A stretch of 64,000 nucleotides of DNA from an uncultured Oscillospiraceae bacterium (GTDB lineage: Bacteria; Bacillota; Clostridia; Oscillospirales; Oscillospiraceae): NCBI GenBank assembly GCA_947628185.1, contig CANQYW010000003.1, forward strand, positions 1 through 64,000, written 5' to 3'. The translations under genes and the position numbers were made by a program. Positions within the stretch are counted from its first letter, which is position 1. Each line of letters begins with the position of its first letter. The notes below the pieces were generated by a model. That model was not told the DNA's origin and did no database searches. It saw only the letters and a list, made by a program, of their open reading frames with translations. This document shows positions 39,480 to 49,353 of the stretch, one piece after another.

Positions 39480-39779
39480 CTAACGGTCGCATTCCTCATA
39501 GATGGTCACCCCGGTTTTTTCAATTTCGCGTTGGATCCTGGACCCGCGCTCGATGTGGGTGACGTCGATGATGTCCACCGGCATCCCGGCCGCTTGGCGG
39601 ACGGCCTCCATGAACCCCACAAAACGCAGGCCGTGCAGGCCGCTGGTCACCAGAAGGTCAAGATCGCTCTTGTCGGTGGCCGTCCTCTTCGCCACTGAGC
39701 CGAACAAAACGGCCCGGGAGATCCCGTAATCCCGAAACACAGGGGTCAGCACCGCCCGGAGCTCCGCGATATCTGTCAT
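39480..39779 (-). CDS. MNT-type minimal nucleotidyltransferase (solitary)
   Basis: AVLFGSVAKRTATDKSDLDLLVTSG, MPVDIIDV. Confidence 0.88.
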   Translation of the reverse strand: MTDIAELRAVLTPVFRDYGISRAVLFGSVAKRTATDKSDLDLLVTSGLHGLRFVGFMEAVRQAAGMPVDIIDVTHIERGSRIQREIEKTGVTIYEECDR

Positions 39780-39837
39780 AGCTTTTTCCCTCGCTCCTGT
39801 CGTTTCTTCGCTAAATGCTCACTCTAACGGTCGCATT
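39480..39837. repeat. 14-bp direct repeats CTAACGGTCGCATT bounding the MNT gene
   Basis: Exact copies at 39480-39493 (MNT 3' end) and 39824-39837 (lysS 3' end). Confidence 0.9.
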
Positions 39838-41318
39838 GTGGGGAAGAGGATGGTCTCGCGGATGGAGTCTGAGCCTGTGAGGAGCATGACGCAGCGGTCG
39901 ATGCCGATGCCCAGGCCCCCCGTGGGCGGCATGGCGTACTCAAGGGCCGTGAGGAAGTCCTCGTCCAACATGCCGGCCTCCTCGTCTCCCCGGGCGCGCA
40001 GCTCCATCTGTTTCTCGAAACGGCGGCGCTGGTCCACAGGGTCGTTGAGCTCAGAGAAGGCGTTGCCCATCTCGCTCCGGCAGATGAAGAGCTCGAACCG
40101 CTCCGTGAGGCGCGGGTCGGCGGCGGAGCGCTTGGCGAGGGGCGAGACGTCCACCGGGTGCATGGTGATGAAGGTGGGCTGGATGAGCTGTTCCTCCACG
40201 CGCCGGTCAAAGACCTCGTAGAGGGCGTTGCCCCAGGTGGGGTCGGCGGTGGCGGGGAGCTCCACTCCCAGGGCCTTCGCGGCGGCCACGGCCTCTGCGT
40301 CCGTCTCTATCGCCATGAAGTCGACTCCCGCGTACTTCTTCACGGCCTCCGCCATTGTGAGGCGGGGCCAGCCGGGGGTGAGGTCTATTTCCTGCCCCTG
40401 CCAGGTGACGCGGTACGTCCCAAGAAGTTTCTGGGCGGCGGAACTTAAAAGCTCCTCGAAGAGGTCCATCATGTCGTTAAAGTCCGCGTACGCCTCGTAG
40501 AGCTCGATGGTGGTGAACTCCGGGTTGTGCTTTGTGTCCATGCCCTCGTTGCGGAATATGCGCCCTATCTCGTAGACGCGCTCCATGCCACCCACGATGA
40601 GCCGCTTTAAGGGCAGCTCCGTGGCGATGCGCATGTACATGTCGATATCCAGGGTGTTGTGGTGGGTGATGAAGGGCCGGGCCGTGGCGCCGCCGGAGAT
40701 GGTGTTGAGCACCGGCGTCTCCACCTCGATGTAACCCCGGCTGTCCATGAAGTCCCGGACGTGCCGGATGAAGGCCGAGCGGAGGCGGAAGTTCCGCATG
40801 ACCTCCGGGTTCATGATGAGGTCGAGGTACCTCTGGCGGTAGCGGGTCTCCCGGTCCGTGAGGCCGTGGAACTTCTCAGGCAGGGGTCTCAATGACTTTG
40901 AGAGCAGCGTCACCTTCCCGCAGTGGATGGAGATCTCCCCCATGCGGGTCTTGAAGACGTACCCCTCCGCCCCCACGATGTCGCCCACGTCCACCTTGCG
41001 AAAGTCCGCGAACTCCTCAGGGGTCACGCTGTCCGCCCGGATGTAGAGCTGTATGCGGCCCTTCACGTCCTGGATGTCCGCGAATATGGCCTTGCCCATG
41101 CCCCGTTTCGCCATGACCCTGCCCGCGAGGGAGACGGTCTTATTCTCGTAATTTTCAAAATCGTCCTTGATGTCCTGGGAGTAGTCGGAGCGGTGGAACT
41201 TCGTGATCGTGAAGGGGTCGCGCCCCTCCTCCCGCAGACTCGCGAGTTTCTCCCGGCGCACCCTCAGTATCTCGGAGAGTTCCTCCTGAGTCTCCGGGGC
41301 GCGGTTATCTTCTGCCAT
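39819..41318 (-). CDS. lysS: Lysyl-tRNA synthetase (class II)
   Basis: KFHGLTDRETRYRQRYLDLI, FRNEGMDTKHNPEFTTIELYEAYADF, GLGIGIDRCVMLLTGSDSIRETILFP. Confidence 0.97.
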   Translation of the reverse strand: MAEDNRAPETQEELSEILRVRREKLASLREEGRDPFTITKFHRSDYSQDIKDDFENYENKTVSLAGRVMAKRGMGKAIFADIQDVKGRIQLYIRADSVTPEEFADFRKVDVGDIVGAEGYVFKTRMGEISIHCGKVTLLSKSLRPLPEKFHGLTDRETRYRQRYLDLIMNPEVMRNFRLRSAFIRHVRDFMDSRGYIEVETPVLNTISGGATARPFITHHNTLDIDMYMRIATELPLKRLIVGGMERVYEIGRIFRNEGMDTKHNPEFTTIELYEAYADFNDMMDLFEELLSSAAQKLLGTYRVTWQGQEIDLTPGWPRLTMAEAVKKYAGVDFMAIETDAEAVAAAKALGVELPATADPTWGNALYEVFDRRVEEQLIQPTFITMHPVDVSPLAKRSAADPRLTERFELFICRSEMGNAFSELNDPVDQRRRFEKQMELRARGDEEAGMLDEDFLTALEYAMPPTGGLGIGIDRCVMLLTGSDSIRETILFPTMRPLE

Positions 41319-41336
41319 TCTATTCTCTCCTATTTT

Positions 41337-41822
41337 TTACTTCTCGATGTTCAGTATCTCGTACTGGATGGTGCCGGCGGGGGCCTCCACGCTCACGACC
41401 TCCCCCAGCTCGTGGCCGAAGACGGCCCTGCCGAAGGGGGAGTCGTCGGAGATGCGGCCCTCCATGGGGTTGGCCTCCTGACTGCCCACCAGCTTGTAGC
41501 TGTATGTCTCGTTTGACTCCACGTCCCGGACGGTGACGATGGAGCCGATACCCACTTTGTCGATGTCCTCGCTGTCCTCCACGATCACCGCGTGCTCGAT
41601 GAGGTCCTGGACCTCCGCTATGCGGGAGTAGAGCTTGCCCTGCTCGGTCTTGGCCTCGTCGTACTCGCTGTTCTCGCTCAAGTCGCCAAATGACCGGGCC
41701 TCCTTTATCTGCTCCGCCACCTCTTTCTCCCGGACGGTCTGCATGTACAAAAGCTCCGCTTTGAGTTCCTCAAGACGCTCACGACTCATTCTGTACCTGT
41801 TGGAATCGGCCATGTTAAACAC
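41337..41822 (-). CDS. greA: Transcription elongation factor GreA
   Basis: EARSFGDLSENSEYDEAKTEQGKLYSRIAEVQDLI; SDDSPFGRAVFGHELGEVV. Confidence 0.95.
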   Translation of the reverse strand: MFNMADSNRYRMSRERLEELKAELLYMQTVREKEVAEQIKEARSFGDLSENSEYDEAKTEQGKLYSRIAEVQDLIEHAVIVEDSEDIDKVGIGSIVTVRDVESNETYSYKLVGSQEANPMEGRISDDSPFGRAVFGHELGEVVSVEAPAGTIQYEILNIEK

Positions 41823-41870
41823 TCCTTAGTTAAAGATTACCTGACATTATAGAGTTTTTCTCACCCGTTG

Positions 41871-42620
41871 TCAAGCGTTTGAGCGCGGGACGCGGATGTC
41901 CCCCGGCCGGGCCCTCCCGGCCTCCAGCGCGGCGGAGAGTATGGCCGCGCCGTCATACCCCGGCGGCGCCGCCCCACGGGCCCGGAGAGTGAATGGCACC
42001 CGCCGAACTTGCGCCCCGCCGTAAATATTCCCGCCGCCCATAACGTCGAGATACCGGCACCGGGCGGCAAGATATATGGGCTCCAACGGCGGGTCAAAGA
42101 ATATGGCGGCGTCCGCCGCCGCGTGGTCACGGGTCAAATGCGTCACCGCCGCGCCCCGGCTCTCCCCTATCTCCCCGATGGCCTCCGCCACTCCCACGGG
42201 GCCAGCGGTCGCTATATACCGAAACTCACGAGTTAGCTCCTCCGCCGCTTTGAGGACGTGGCCCGTCACGAACCGGGCATATATGAGCACCCGCTCCCGG
42301 CGGGGCGTGGAGTACAGGATCATATCGGCGGCCTTGGCCCTCAAAAGCGCCGTGGAGTCCGCCGGCAGAAATCCCCGGCGGGTGAAGAGCCCCCGGAGGG
42401 GGAAGTCCCGGTGGTATATAACGCGCCGGACACCGAGGGAGCGGAGCTCGCCGTCCGCCTTTATGATGCACCGGGCGGCGTCCCGGCGGCGGACATCTTG
42501 GGGGAGGGTAAGCGTGAGCTCTGGTATTTGTAGGTTTAGGACGGTCCTGACCTTCACGCTAACATCACACCTCACGCCACGTCCCCCGGGCCTCTCGGCT
42601 CTCAGAAGGGCCAGCATCAC
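41871..42620 (-). CDS. Hypothetical protein
   Basis: 249-aa ORF in a co-directional run upstream of greA; no family recognised. Confidence 0.65.
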   Translation of the reverse strand: MMLALLRAERPGGRGVRCDVSVKVRTVLNLQIPELTLTLPQDVRRRDAARCIIKADGELRSLGVRRVIYHRDFPLRGLFTRRGFLPADSTALLRAKAADMILYSTPRRERVLIYARFVTGHVLKAAEELTREFRYIATAGPVGVAEAIGEIGESRGAAVTHLTRDHAAADAAIFFDPPLEPIYLAARCRYLDVMGGGNIYGGAQVRRVPFTLRARGAAPPGYDGAAILSAALEAGRARPGDIRVPRSNA

Positions 42621-42666
42621 ATCACCCCCAGATTATTCTCGGTGATATCATGCTATGAAAAGACCT

Positions 42667-42696
42667 GTGCCGGTATGCGAGAGAACATACCGGCAC
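42667..42696 (-). terminator. Intrinsic terminator of the ftsEX/M23 operon
   Basis: GTGCCGGTATG / CATACCGGCAC perfect 11-bp stem; minus-strand flank AGGTCTTTTC. Confidence 0.8.
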
Positions 42697-42720
42697 TGGG
42701 ATAATGTATGGAGTTTGAGC

Positions 42721-43929
42721 TTACCAGTTCCTCACCCAGTTGGTGAAGTAGTTTAAGGGGTCCACCCGGTTGCCGTTGACCCAGATCTCGAAGTGGAGGT
42801 GGGGGCCGCTGGATATGCCGGTGGAGCCGGCGTAGCCGATTATCTGGCCGCGGCTCACGGACTCCCCGGAGGAGACGACCCGGCGGCTCATGTGGGCGTA
42901 GAGGGTGGTGTAGCCGTTGCCGTGGTTTATGGTGATGTACTCGCCGTAAGAGCTGCTGCGGGTGGAGGTCATGACGGTGCCGCTGTCCGAGGCGAAGACG
43001 TTGGCCCCGTAGCCCGCGCCGATATCTATGCCGCCGTGGTTGGTGGAGGCGCCGGCGATGCCGGTGTTACGGCTGCCGAAGGGTGAGTTCACCCGGTTTG
43101 AGTAGTCCGTGGGCCAGAGGAAGTTGCCGGTGCCGGTGACGTTGCTCGTCTGCTGGCGGCGCAGCTCCTCCTCCATCTCGTTTATCTCCTGCTTTACCCG
43201 GTCCTCCTCGGCGCTGACCTGGTCGTAGAGCTCCTGGGCCTTGTCGATGTCGCTCTGGATGTCGAGGATGAGCTGCTGGGCCTCCTCCACCTGGTCCATG
43301 AGGAGCACCTTGGCCTCCTCCTGCTCAGCTTTGGCGGCCTCCATGTCGGACTTCGCCGTCTCAAGCTCAACTTTCGCCTCCTCAGTGGCCTCGCGGGCCG
43401 CCACAAGGTCGTTATATAGGCCCTTATCGTACTCCATGATGTTGGACACCATGTCTATCCGGGAGAGTAGGTCCGCAAAGCTGTTGGCGCCGAAGATTAT
43501 GGCGTAATATGAGACGTTCCCGTTCTCCTCCATGGCCCGGAGACGCACCTTGTAGTTATCCCACTGCTCCGCCTCCTCACGCTGGCGCTGCTCGACCTCG
43601 GCCCCCTTCTCCTCGATGAGCACGCCGTACTCCGCGATCTGCTCGGTGAGGTTGTCGATGATCTTCTCGGTGAGGGAGACGCGGGAATCAAGCACGTCCT
43701 TCTTGGCCATCGCGGCGAGCTGGTCGTCCTCTAAGGAGTTTATCTGGGAGTTAATGTCCTTTATCTGCTGCCTAATGGAGTCCCGCTCCCGCTTTAGGTC
43801 GTCCAGCGCCGACTGGGACGCCGCCCCGGCGGTGGTGGAGAGGACTGACACCAGCACCGACCCCGCCATAAGCACGGCCAGGATCACCGCCACTACCCTT
43901 ATGAATATCTTCTGTGCCCTGCTGCTCAT
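42721..43929 (-). CDS. M23 peptidase with N-terminal coiled coil (EnvC-like murein hydrolase)
   Basis: Signal segment, coiled coil, C-terminal NHGGIDIGAGYGANVFASDSGTV...HMSRRVVSSGESVSRGQIIGYAGSTGISSGPHLHFEIWVNG. Confidence 0.93.
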   Translation of the reverse strand: MSSRAQKIFIRVVAVILAVLMAGSVLVSVLSTTAGAASQSALDDLKRERDSIRQQIKDINSQINSLEDDQLAAMAKKDVLDSRVSLTEKIIDNLTEQIAEYGVLIEEKGAEVEQRQREEAEQWDNYKVRLRAMEENGNVSYYAIIFGANSFADLLSRIDMVSNIMEYDKGLYNDLVAAREATEEAKVELETAKSDMEAAKAEQEEAKVLLMDQVEEAQQLILDIQSDIDKAQELYDQVSAEEDRVKQEINEMEEELRRQQTSNVTGTGNFLWPTDYSNRVNSPFGSRNTGIAGASTNHGGIDIGAGYGANVFASDSGTVMTSTRSSSYGEYITINHGNGYTTLYAHMSRRVVSSGESVSRGQIIGYAGSTGISSGPHLHFEIWVNGNRVDPLNYFTNWVRNW

Positions 43930-43971
43930 TTGATATTAACGCCTCCTGTTGGAAATGCCAAAAATATACTT

Positions 43972-44859
43972 TTACACCTTGAGGTAGTTCTTTATAGCCA
44001 CGAGGCTCCCCACGATGCCGACGCCCAGCCCCACCACCAGGAACGCCACGAGGATGGGTATGGCGACAACGGAGAAGGGTATGGTGGTGAGGAAGTTGAG
44101 CCCCGAGGAGCTGACCACCTTCGTGGTCACCACCTGGTAGATGCCCCACTCTAAGAGATACGATGTGAGGGACCCCATGAGGCCCAGTATGAGCCCCTGC
44201 ACCACGAAGGGCCACCTTATAAACGCGCTGGTGGCGCCCACCATCTTCATTATGGCTATCTCGTCCTTGCGCTCGTAGGTGGTGAGTTTCACGGTGTTGG
44301 ACATGATAAATAGGGATATTGCGAATAGTATCGCCACGATTATGAGCGAGACGAATGTGACTATATTCCGGAGCGTCACGAATCCCCGGCTAATCTCCAG
44401 CTGGGCGTTCACGTCCGCTATCCCCGCCACGTTACAGACGGCGTCCCGGGTCTCCGCCATCAAAGCTATGTCCTTTATGTATATGACGAACCTGTGGCGG
44501 ATGAAGGAGGAGTCCAGCCCCTCGAAGAAACTGGGGTTCTCGTAGGTGTCCACGTAGCTGTCCCAGGCGGTGTCCTTATTCACAAAGTAGACCGTCTCCA
44601 CGTTGTCAAGTGCCTCGAGGGCGGGTTGGATGGCCCTGGCCTGCTCCTCGGAGAAGTCCTCGTTCACAAAGGCGAGTATGGCGTTCTGGCTCTCCATGGT
44701 GTCGATGACGGAATCCACATTCAGCGCCAGGAGCGTGAAACTGCCCATGATGAGTAGACACGCCACTATGATGCAGACGGAGGCGAAGGACATGAACCCG
44801 TGGGTAAAGATGCTGCCGATGCCCTCCCGTATGTAATAGCCGAATCTGTTACCTCTCAT
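43972..44859 (-). CDS. ftsX: Cell division ABC transporter permease FtsX
   Basis: Four TM, N-terminal GYYIREGIGSIFTHGFMSFASV, YERKDEIAIMKMVGATSAFIRWPFVVQGLILG. Confidence 0.95.
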   Translation of the reverse strand: MRGNRFGYYIREGIGSIFTHGFMSFASVCIIVACLLIMGSFTLLALNVDSVIDTMESQNAILAFVNEDFSEEQARAIQPALEALDNVETVYFVNKDTAWDSYVDTYENPSFFEGLDSSFIRHRFVIYIKDIALMAETRDAVCNVAGIADVNAQLEISRGFVTLRNIVTFVSLIIVAILFAISLFIMSNTVKLTTYERKDEIAIMKMVGATSAFIRWPFVVQGLILGLMGSLTSYLLEWGIYQVVTTKVVSSSGLNFLTTIPFSVVAIPILVAFLVVGLGVGIVGSLVAIKNYLKV

Positions 44860-45535
44860 AGTTGTAGTACCCGTCCATTCCGTCGCTGATTATGCGGCCC
44901 GCGTCTATGGCGATGACACGCTTGGAAAAGCTGTTCACCAGCTCCTTCTCGTGGGTGACCACGAGGACAGTGTTCCCGAGCTCGTTTATCTTCTGTAGGA
45001 GCAGCATGATCTCAAGACTTCTTGCGGGGTCCAAGTTCCCCGTGGGCTCGTCCGCAATTATGAGCCGGGGGTTATTGACGAGGGCCCGGGCGATGGCGAC
45101 CCTCTGCTGCTCGCCGCCGGAGAGCTCCTGGGGCTTGCGGCGGGTACGGTTATCGAGGCCCACCAGCTCCAAGACATAGGGCACCCGGCGGCGTATCTCC
45201 TTATTTGAGGCGCCCGTCACCCGCATGGCGAAGGCCACGTTCTCGTAGACTGTCTTATTCTCAATGAGGCGGAAGTCCTGGAACACAACGCCTATAGTCC
45301 TCCTCATGTAGGGCATCTTGGAGAACTTGAGGGAGCCCAGGTCGTAATCGTTCACTATGACCTTGCCGTCCGTGGGGGCGATCTCGCCGGTGAGCAGCTT
45401 TATTATCGTGGTCTTGCCGGAGCCGGAGGGGCCCACCAGGAACGCGAACTCCCCGTCCGCTATCTCGAAACTTATGCCCTTCAGGGCCTTTGTGCCGTTT
45501 TCGTACGCCTTGAATACGTCTATAAATTGAACCAT
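44849..45535 (-). CDS. ftsE: Cell division ABC transporter ATPase FtsE
   Basis: [61 protein letters not shown]. Confidence 0.95.
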   Translation of the reverse strand: MVQFIDVFKAYENGTKALKGISFEIADGEFAFLVGPSGSGKTTIIKLLTGEIAPTDGKVIVNDYDLGSLKFSKMPYMRRTIGVVFQDFRLIENKTVYENVAFAMRVTGASNKEIRRRVPYVLELVGLDNRTRRKPQELSGGEQQRVAIARALVNNPRLIIADEPTGNLDPARSLEIMLLLQKINELGNTVLVVTHEKELVNSFSKRVIAIDAGRIISDGMDGYYNYER

Positions 45536-45574
45536 CTTGAATCTGCGTCCTTATATATAACTGTATTTTGCGCC

Positions 45575-46678
45575 TCAGAGTGACTTGTTGTGGATGGACT
45601 CCTGGGAGTCGAGGTACTTCTTCACCATGAGGGCCACTTTGAATACTATCGCCTGGTCGAACTCCCGGAGGTCGAGGCCCGTGAGTTTCTTTATCTTCCC
45701 GAGCCTATAGACGAGGGTATTGCGGTGGACGAAGAGCTTGCGGCTGGTCTCCGAGATGTTGAGGTTATTATCGAAGAACTCGTTTATTATGCTAAGGGTC
45801 TCCTCATCTAATGAGTCGATGGGGTTCTTCTTAAATACCTCCGCCAGGAACATCTCGCACATGGTGACGGGAAGCTGGTAGATGAGGCGGCCAATGCCCA
45901 GGCTCTCGTAGTTTATGACGGACTTATCCGTGTCAAAGACCTTGCCCACGTCGATGGCGGTCTGGGCCTCCTTGTAGCGGATGGCAAGATCCCGAAGGTG
46001 CAGCGCCAGGGTGCCGATGCCTATGACCGTGCGGATCTTCAGCTCGTCCGCGATGGCCTGGTTCATGGCGACGCCCATCTTATTTGTGTCCTTCTCCTCC
46101 GCGTGGGCGGAGACCTCCTTTATGACGGCGATGTCCGTCTCGTTGATGGAGATTATGAAGTCCCGCTGTTTCTCGGGGTAGAGGCGGCGCAGTACCTCCA
46201 GCGTCGCCACGTCCGCCCGGTCTATCTGGCGGATGTAGAACACGGCCCGCGGCACATCGGAGACGAAGTGGAGCTCCTTTGCGTGGACATAGATGTCCCC
46301 GGGGAGGATGTTCTCGGTTATGATGCTCTTCACGAGGGCGGACTTATCGTACTTCTCCTCGTAGTACGCCTTGGCGCTGGAGACGGCCACCGCCAACATG
46401 CAGCAGAAACTTGCCGCCACGGAGTCCGTGCCCTCCACGAAAGCGGCGTAATCCATGTTCTGCTCGGAACCGGTGATGGGCTTGAAGGTCTTGCCGGCAT
46501 AGACTGCGACCTTCTCGCCGGGCAGTGGTAAGACGTTAGCCATATCGGCGATATGGTCCCCCATGATGGCGAGCTCGCTGGTGGCTACCACGTTCCCCTC
46601 GCTGTCGATAACGCCGAGGGCACGGTTGGTGGCCTCTTTCATCTGGACTACCACGCTCTGAAAAATCCTGCTGGACAT
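45575..46678 (-). CDS. CdaR/PucR-type helix-turn-helix regulator
   Basis: C-terminal FFDNNLNISETSRKLFVHRNTLVYRLGKIKKLTGLDLREFDQAIVFKVAL. Confidence 0.87.
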   Translation of the reverse strand: MSSRIFQSVVVQMKEATNRALGVIDSEGNVVATSELAIMGDHIADMANVLPLPGEKVAVYAGKTFKPITGSEQNMDYAAFVEGTDSVAASFCCMLAVAVSSAKAYYEEKYDKSALVKSIITENILPGDIYVHAKELHFVSDVPRAVFYIRQIDRADVATLEVLRRLYPEKQRDFIISINETDIAVIKEVSAHAEEKDTNKMGVAMNQAIADELKIRTVIGIGTLALHLRDLAIRYKEAQTAIDVGKVFDTDKSVINYESLGIGRLIYQLPVTMCEMFLAEVFKKNPIDSLDEETLSIINEFFDNNLNISETSRKLFVHRNTLVYRLGKIKKLTGLDLREFDQAIVFKVALMVKKYLDSQESIHNKSL

Positions 46679-46920
46679 CGGCAGACCCTCCCATTAGTTT
46701 GTCATAATGATATTCGTGACCATTCGTGATTTTGACAAATACCATAATACCTATTTTTGCGCCATTTTTCAATAGGAAATTTATCATTTTTTCAAATTAG
46801 TTTCCGCTAATTTTACTGAAAACCATTTATATGTAATATAATGTCATATTTTGGCCGAAAAACAGGGGGAATATGCCAGCGGAGGTTAGAATATCATGTA
46901 CAAAGATTTGGAGGTGGACC

Positions 46921-47388
46921 ATGTTCATTATAACAGCAAAGCTTGACAAAAGAAAGCTCCTCATCGCGGCGCTCATAGCTCTCGTGGTGGTGGTGGCGGC
47001 GGTGCTCATCTTCTCTGGAGGGGACTCGGCGGAGGCGGCGTCGCTCTCGGCGGTGGTGAAGTCGAACGAGCAGCGGGTGAACTACTTAAAGTCCTTCGGC
47101 TGGGAGGTGGGTGATGAGCCCATGGAGGAGCAGTCCGTCACCATCCCCCGGGAGTTTAAGGGGGCCTACAGTGACTACCAGGAGCTCCAGCGCTCCCAGG
47201 GGTTCGACCTTGCGAAATACTCGGGGCTCGAGGCCACCCGCTACACCTACGAGGTGAAGAACCACCCCAGAGCCACATCGAACGTTGTGGCGGACATAAT
47301 AGTCTACCGTAATGAGGTGATCGCCGGGGACATACAGTGCGTCTCGGCGGACGGGTTCATGGAGGGGCTGAAGTTTCCTAAAACGTGA
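46921..47388 (+). CDS. DUF4830-like membrane-anchored protein
   Basis: N-terminal TM; KSNEQRVNYLKSFGWEVGDEPMEEQSVTIPREF; ATG at 46921 with GGAGG RBS. Confidence 0.75.
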   Translation: MFIITAKLDKRKLLIAALIALVVVVAAVLIFSGGDSAEAASLSAVVKSNEQRVNYLKSFGWEVGDEPMEEQSVTIPREFKGAYSDYQELQRSQGFDLAKYSGLEATRYTYEVKNHPRATSNVVADIIVYRNEVIAGDIQCVSADGFMEGLKFPKT

Positions 47389-47401
47389 TATGTATAGTTT
47401 T

Positions 47402-47445
47402 CTCCGGGGGCGGTCCTATATGCCCCCGGAGTTGTGTGTTTATTT
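47402..47445. terminator. Bidirectional terminator
   Basis: CTCCGGGGGC / GCCCCCGGAG perfect 10-bp stem. Confidence 0.75.
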
Positions 47446-49266
47446 TTTGAGGAGGAATTTATACCCGTAGGGGGGCAGGCTCGTTGAGGACGGCGTGTCC
47501 GCGCCGCCGGAGATGAGATCCTCATACTCCCCCTCCATGAGGTCGAGGTGTACATACTCATCCCGGCCCGAGAAGTTAAATAGGCACACAAGTTTCCTGT
47601 CCCCGCATGTGCGGATGAGCGAGAGGACCGCGTTATTGTGGGTGTCCCAGGTGGTGACGCTCGACTCCGCCGAGAAGGCGGGCTCGGCGCGCCGCATATT
47701 CTCCAGCTCCCTAAGGCCGTCCCAGATTCGCTGCTGGACCGTGCCGGGGACTGTCCTCTTCGCGGCGTTGTCCCAGTTAAACTTTGTACGGTGGATGTTG
47801 CGGGAGTCCTCCCGGCGGTCCGGGTCCTCCTTGTAGTCCCAGCCGTTCACCTGGCCTATCTCGTCGCCGCTGGAGAGCATGGGGAACCCGGCCATGGCCA
47901 TTATGACGGAGTGCATCAGGAGGTCCCGGCGGATGCCCATGGCCACCTGGGCCTCGTCCCCCTCAAAGCCGCCCTTCTCTATCCCGCAGAGGCTGGCGGT
48001 GGTGCCGCAGGTGCGGGCGTCCAGGGTCCGGGGGTCGAAGTTATACCGCTCGCCCCTGGCCCATGTGCCGGGGAAGGTGCCGTCGTAGAACTCGTAGAGG
48101 TACTTCTTGTGGGCCACCGGGTCCTGGCCGATGGACTTGCCGTACTCCTCGTCGAGGCCCCAACCGATGTCGTCATGGCAGCGGATGTAGTTCACGAAGT
48201 GGCAGTGCCTGGGGAGGGAGTGGAGCTCGTCCAGCTGGTGCTTTAACTGCCGCGTGTCCGCCGTGGCCAGGGCGCTCCACTGGGTGCACATGGAGGAGGA
48301 GTTATAAAGTAGGTGGCACTCGGGGCGCGCCTCCGAGCCGAAGTAGGGGGCCAGCTCCCTCGGTGCCATCACCACCTCGCCCTTTAGTATGACGGCGGGG
48401 CAGACGGTATCCGTTATGAGGCGGATCATGCGCATGATGGTGTGGACCTGGGGGAGATTGCGGCAGGTGGTGCCCAGCTCCTTCCAGAGGTAGGGGGTGG
48501 CGTCGATGCGCAGCACCTCCACGCCCATGTTGGCGAGGTCAAGCATGGCGGAGACCATGTCGTTAAATACGTCTGGGTTGCGGTAATTTAGATCCCACTG
48601 GAAGGGGTAGAAGGAGGAGCAGACGTACTTCTTCATCTCCTCCACCCAGATGAAACTGCCGGGGGCCGTGGTGGGAAATACGTCCGGCACAGTGCGCTCG
48701 AACTCCCGGGGGATGTCCGGGGTGTCATAGCATATGTAGCGGTCCTGGTACTCCCTCTCCCCGGCCTTGGCCCTTATTGCCCAGGGGTGGGTGTCCGCCG
48801 TGTGGTTGAGGACGAAGTCAAGGCAGAGGCTCATGCCCCGGCGGCGCATGGCGGCCGTGAGGGAGATTAGGTCCTCGTTCGTGCCAAGGGTGGGGTCCAC
48901 CGTGCCGAAGTCCTCCACGGCGTAGCCGCCGTCGTTGTCGGGGTGGGGCATCTTTAAGAGCGGCATCAGGTGCAGGTACTTCACCCCCTGCTCCGCAAGG
49001 TAGGGAAGTCTCTCCTCCACGCCCCGGATGGACCCGGCGAAGAGGTCCGTGTACATGGTCATGCCCAGCATGTCCCCCCGGAGGTACCACTGGGGGTCCC
49101 GCTCCCGGCGGCCGTCGAGACGGCGGAGCGTCAGGCCCCTCGCGCCGTAGGCCCGGCCCATCAGCTCCTCCAGCTCCCGGAGCTTGTCCTCCCGGCCGTA
49201 GAGTCCCAAATATAACTGCTCAAGCTCACCGCGAGACGCGGCGAGACGTCTTTCAAAAGCTGTCAT
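47440..49266 (-). CDS. Amylosucrase-type GH13 (GH13_4-like) glycoside hydrolase/transferase
   Basis: LCLDFVLNHTADTHPWA, VEVLRIDATPYLWKELGT, AVILKGEVVMAP, FVNYIRCHDDIGWG. Confidence 0.88.
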   Translation of the reverse strand: MTAFERRLAASRGELEQLYLGLYGREDKLRELEELMGRAYGARGLTLRRLDGRRERDPQWYLRGDMLGMTMYTDLFAGSIRGVEERLPYLAEQGVKYLHLMPLLKMPHPDNDGGYAVEDFGTVDPTLGTNEDLISLTAAMRRRGMSLCLDFVLNHTADTHPWAIRAKAGEREYQDRYICYDTPDIPREFERTVPDVFPTTAPGSFIWVEEMKKYVCSSFYPFQWDLNYRNPDVFNDMVSAMLDLANMGVEVLRIDATPYLWKELGTTCRNLPQVHTIMRMIRLITDTVCPAVILKGEVVMAPRELAPYFGSEARPECHLLYNSSSMCTQWSALATADTRQLKHQLDELHSLPRHCHFVNYIRCHDDIGWGLDEEYGKSIGQDPVAHKKYLYEFYDGTFPGTWARGERYNFDPRTLDARTCGTTASLCGIEKGGFEGDEAQVAMGIRRDLLMHSVIMAMAGFPMLSSGDEIGQVNGWDYKEDPDRREDSRNIHRTKFNWDNAAKRTVPGTVQQRIWDGLRELENMRRAEPAFSAESSVTTWDTHNNAVLSLIRTCGDRKLVCLFNFSGRDEYVHLDLMEGEYEDLISGGADTPSSTSLPPYGYKFLLKK

Positions 49267-49353
49267 TATCTATCACCTCGTAGATTTTATGCCGCCCCAT
49301 TATAGCCCATGGGCGAAATTAATGCAAGGTTTTTATGAGAAAACTTTCCATAT

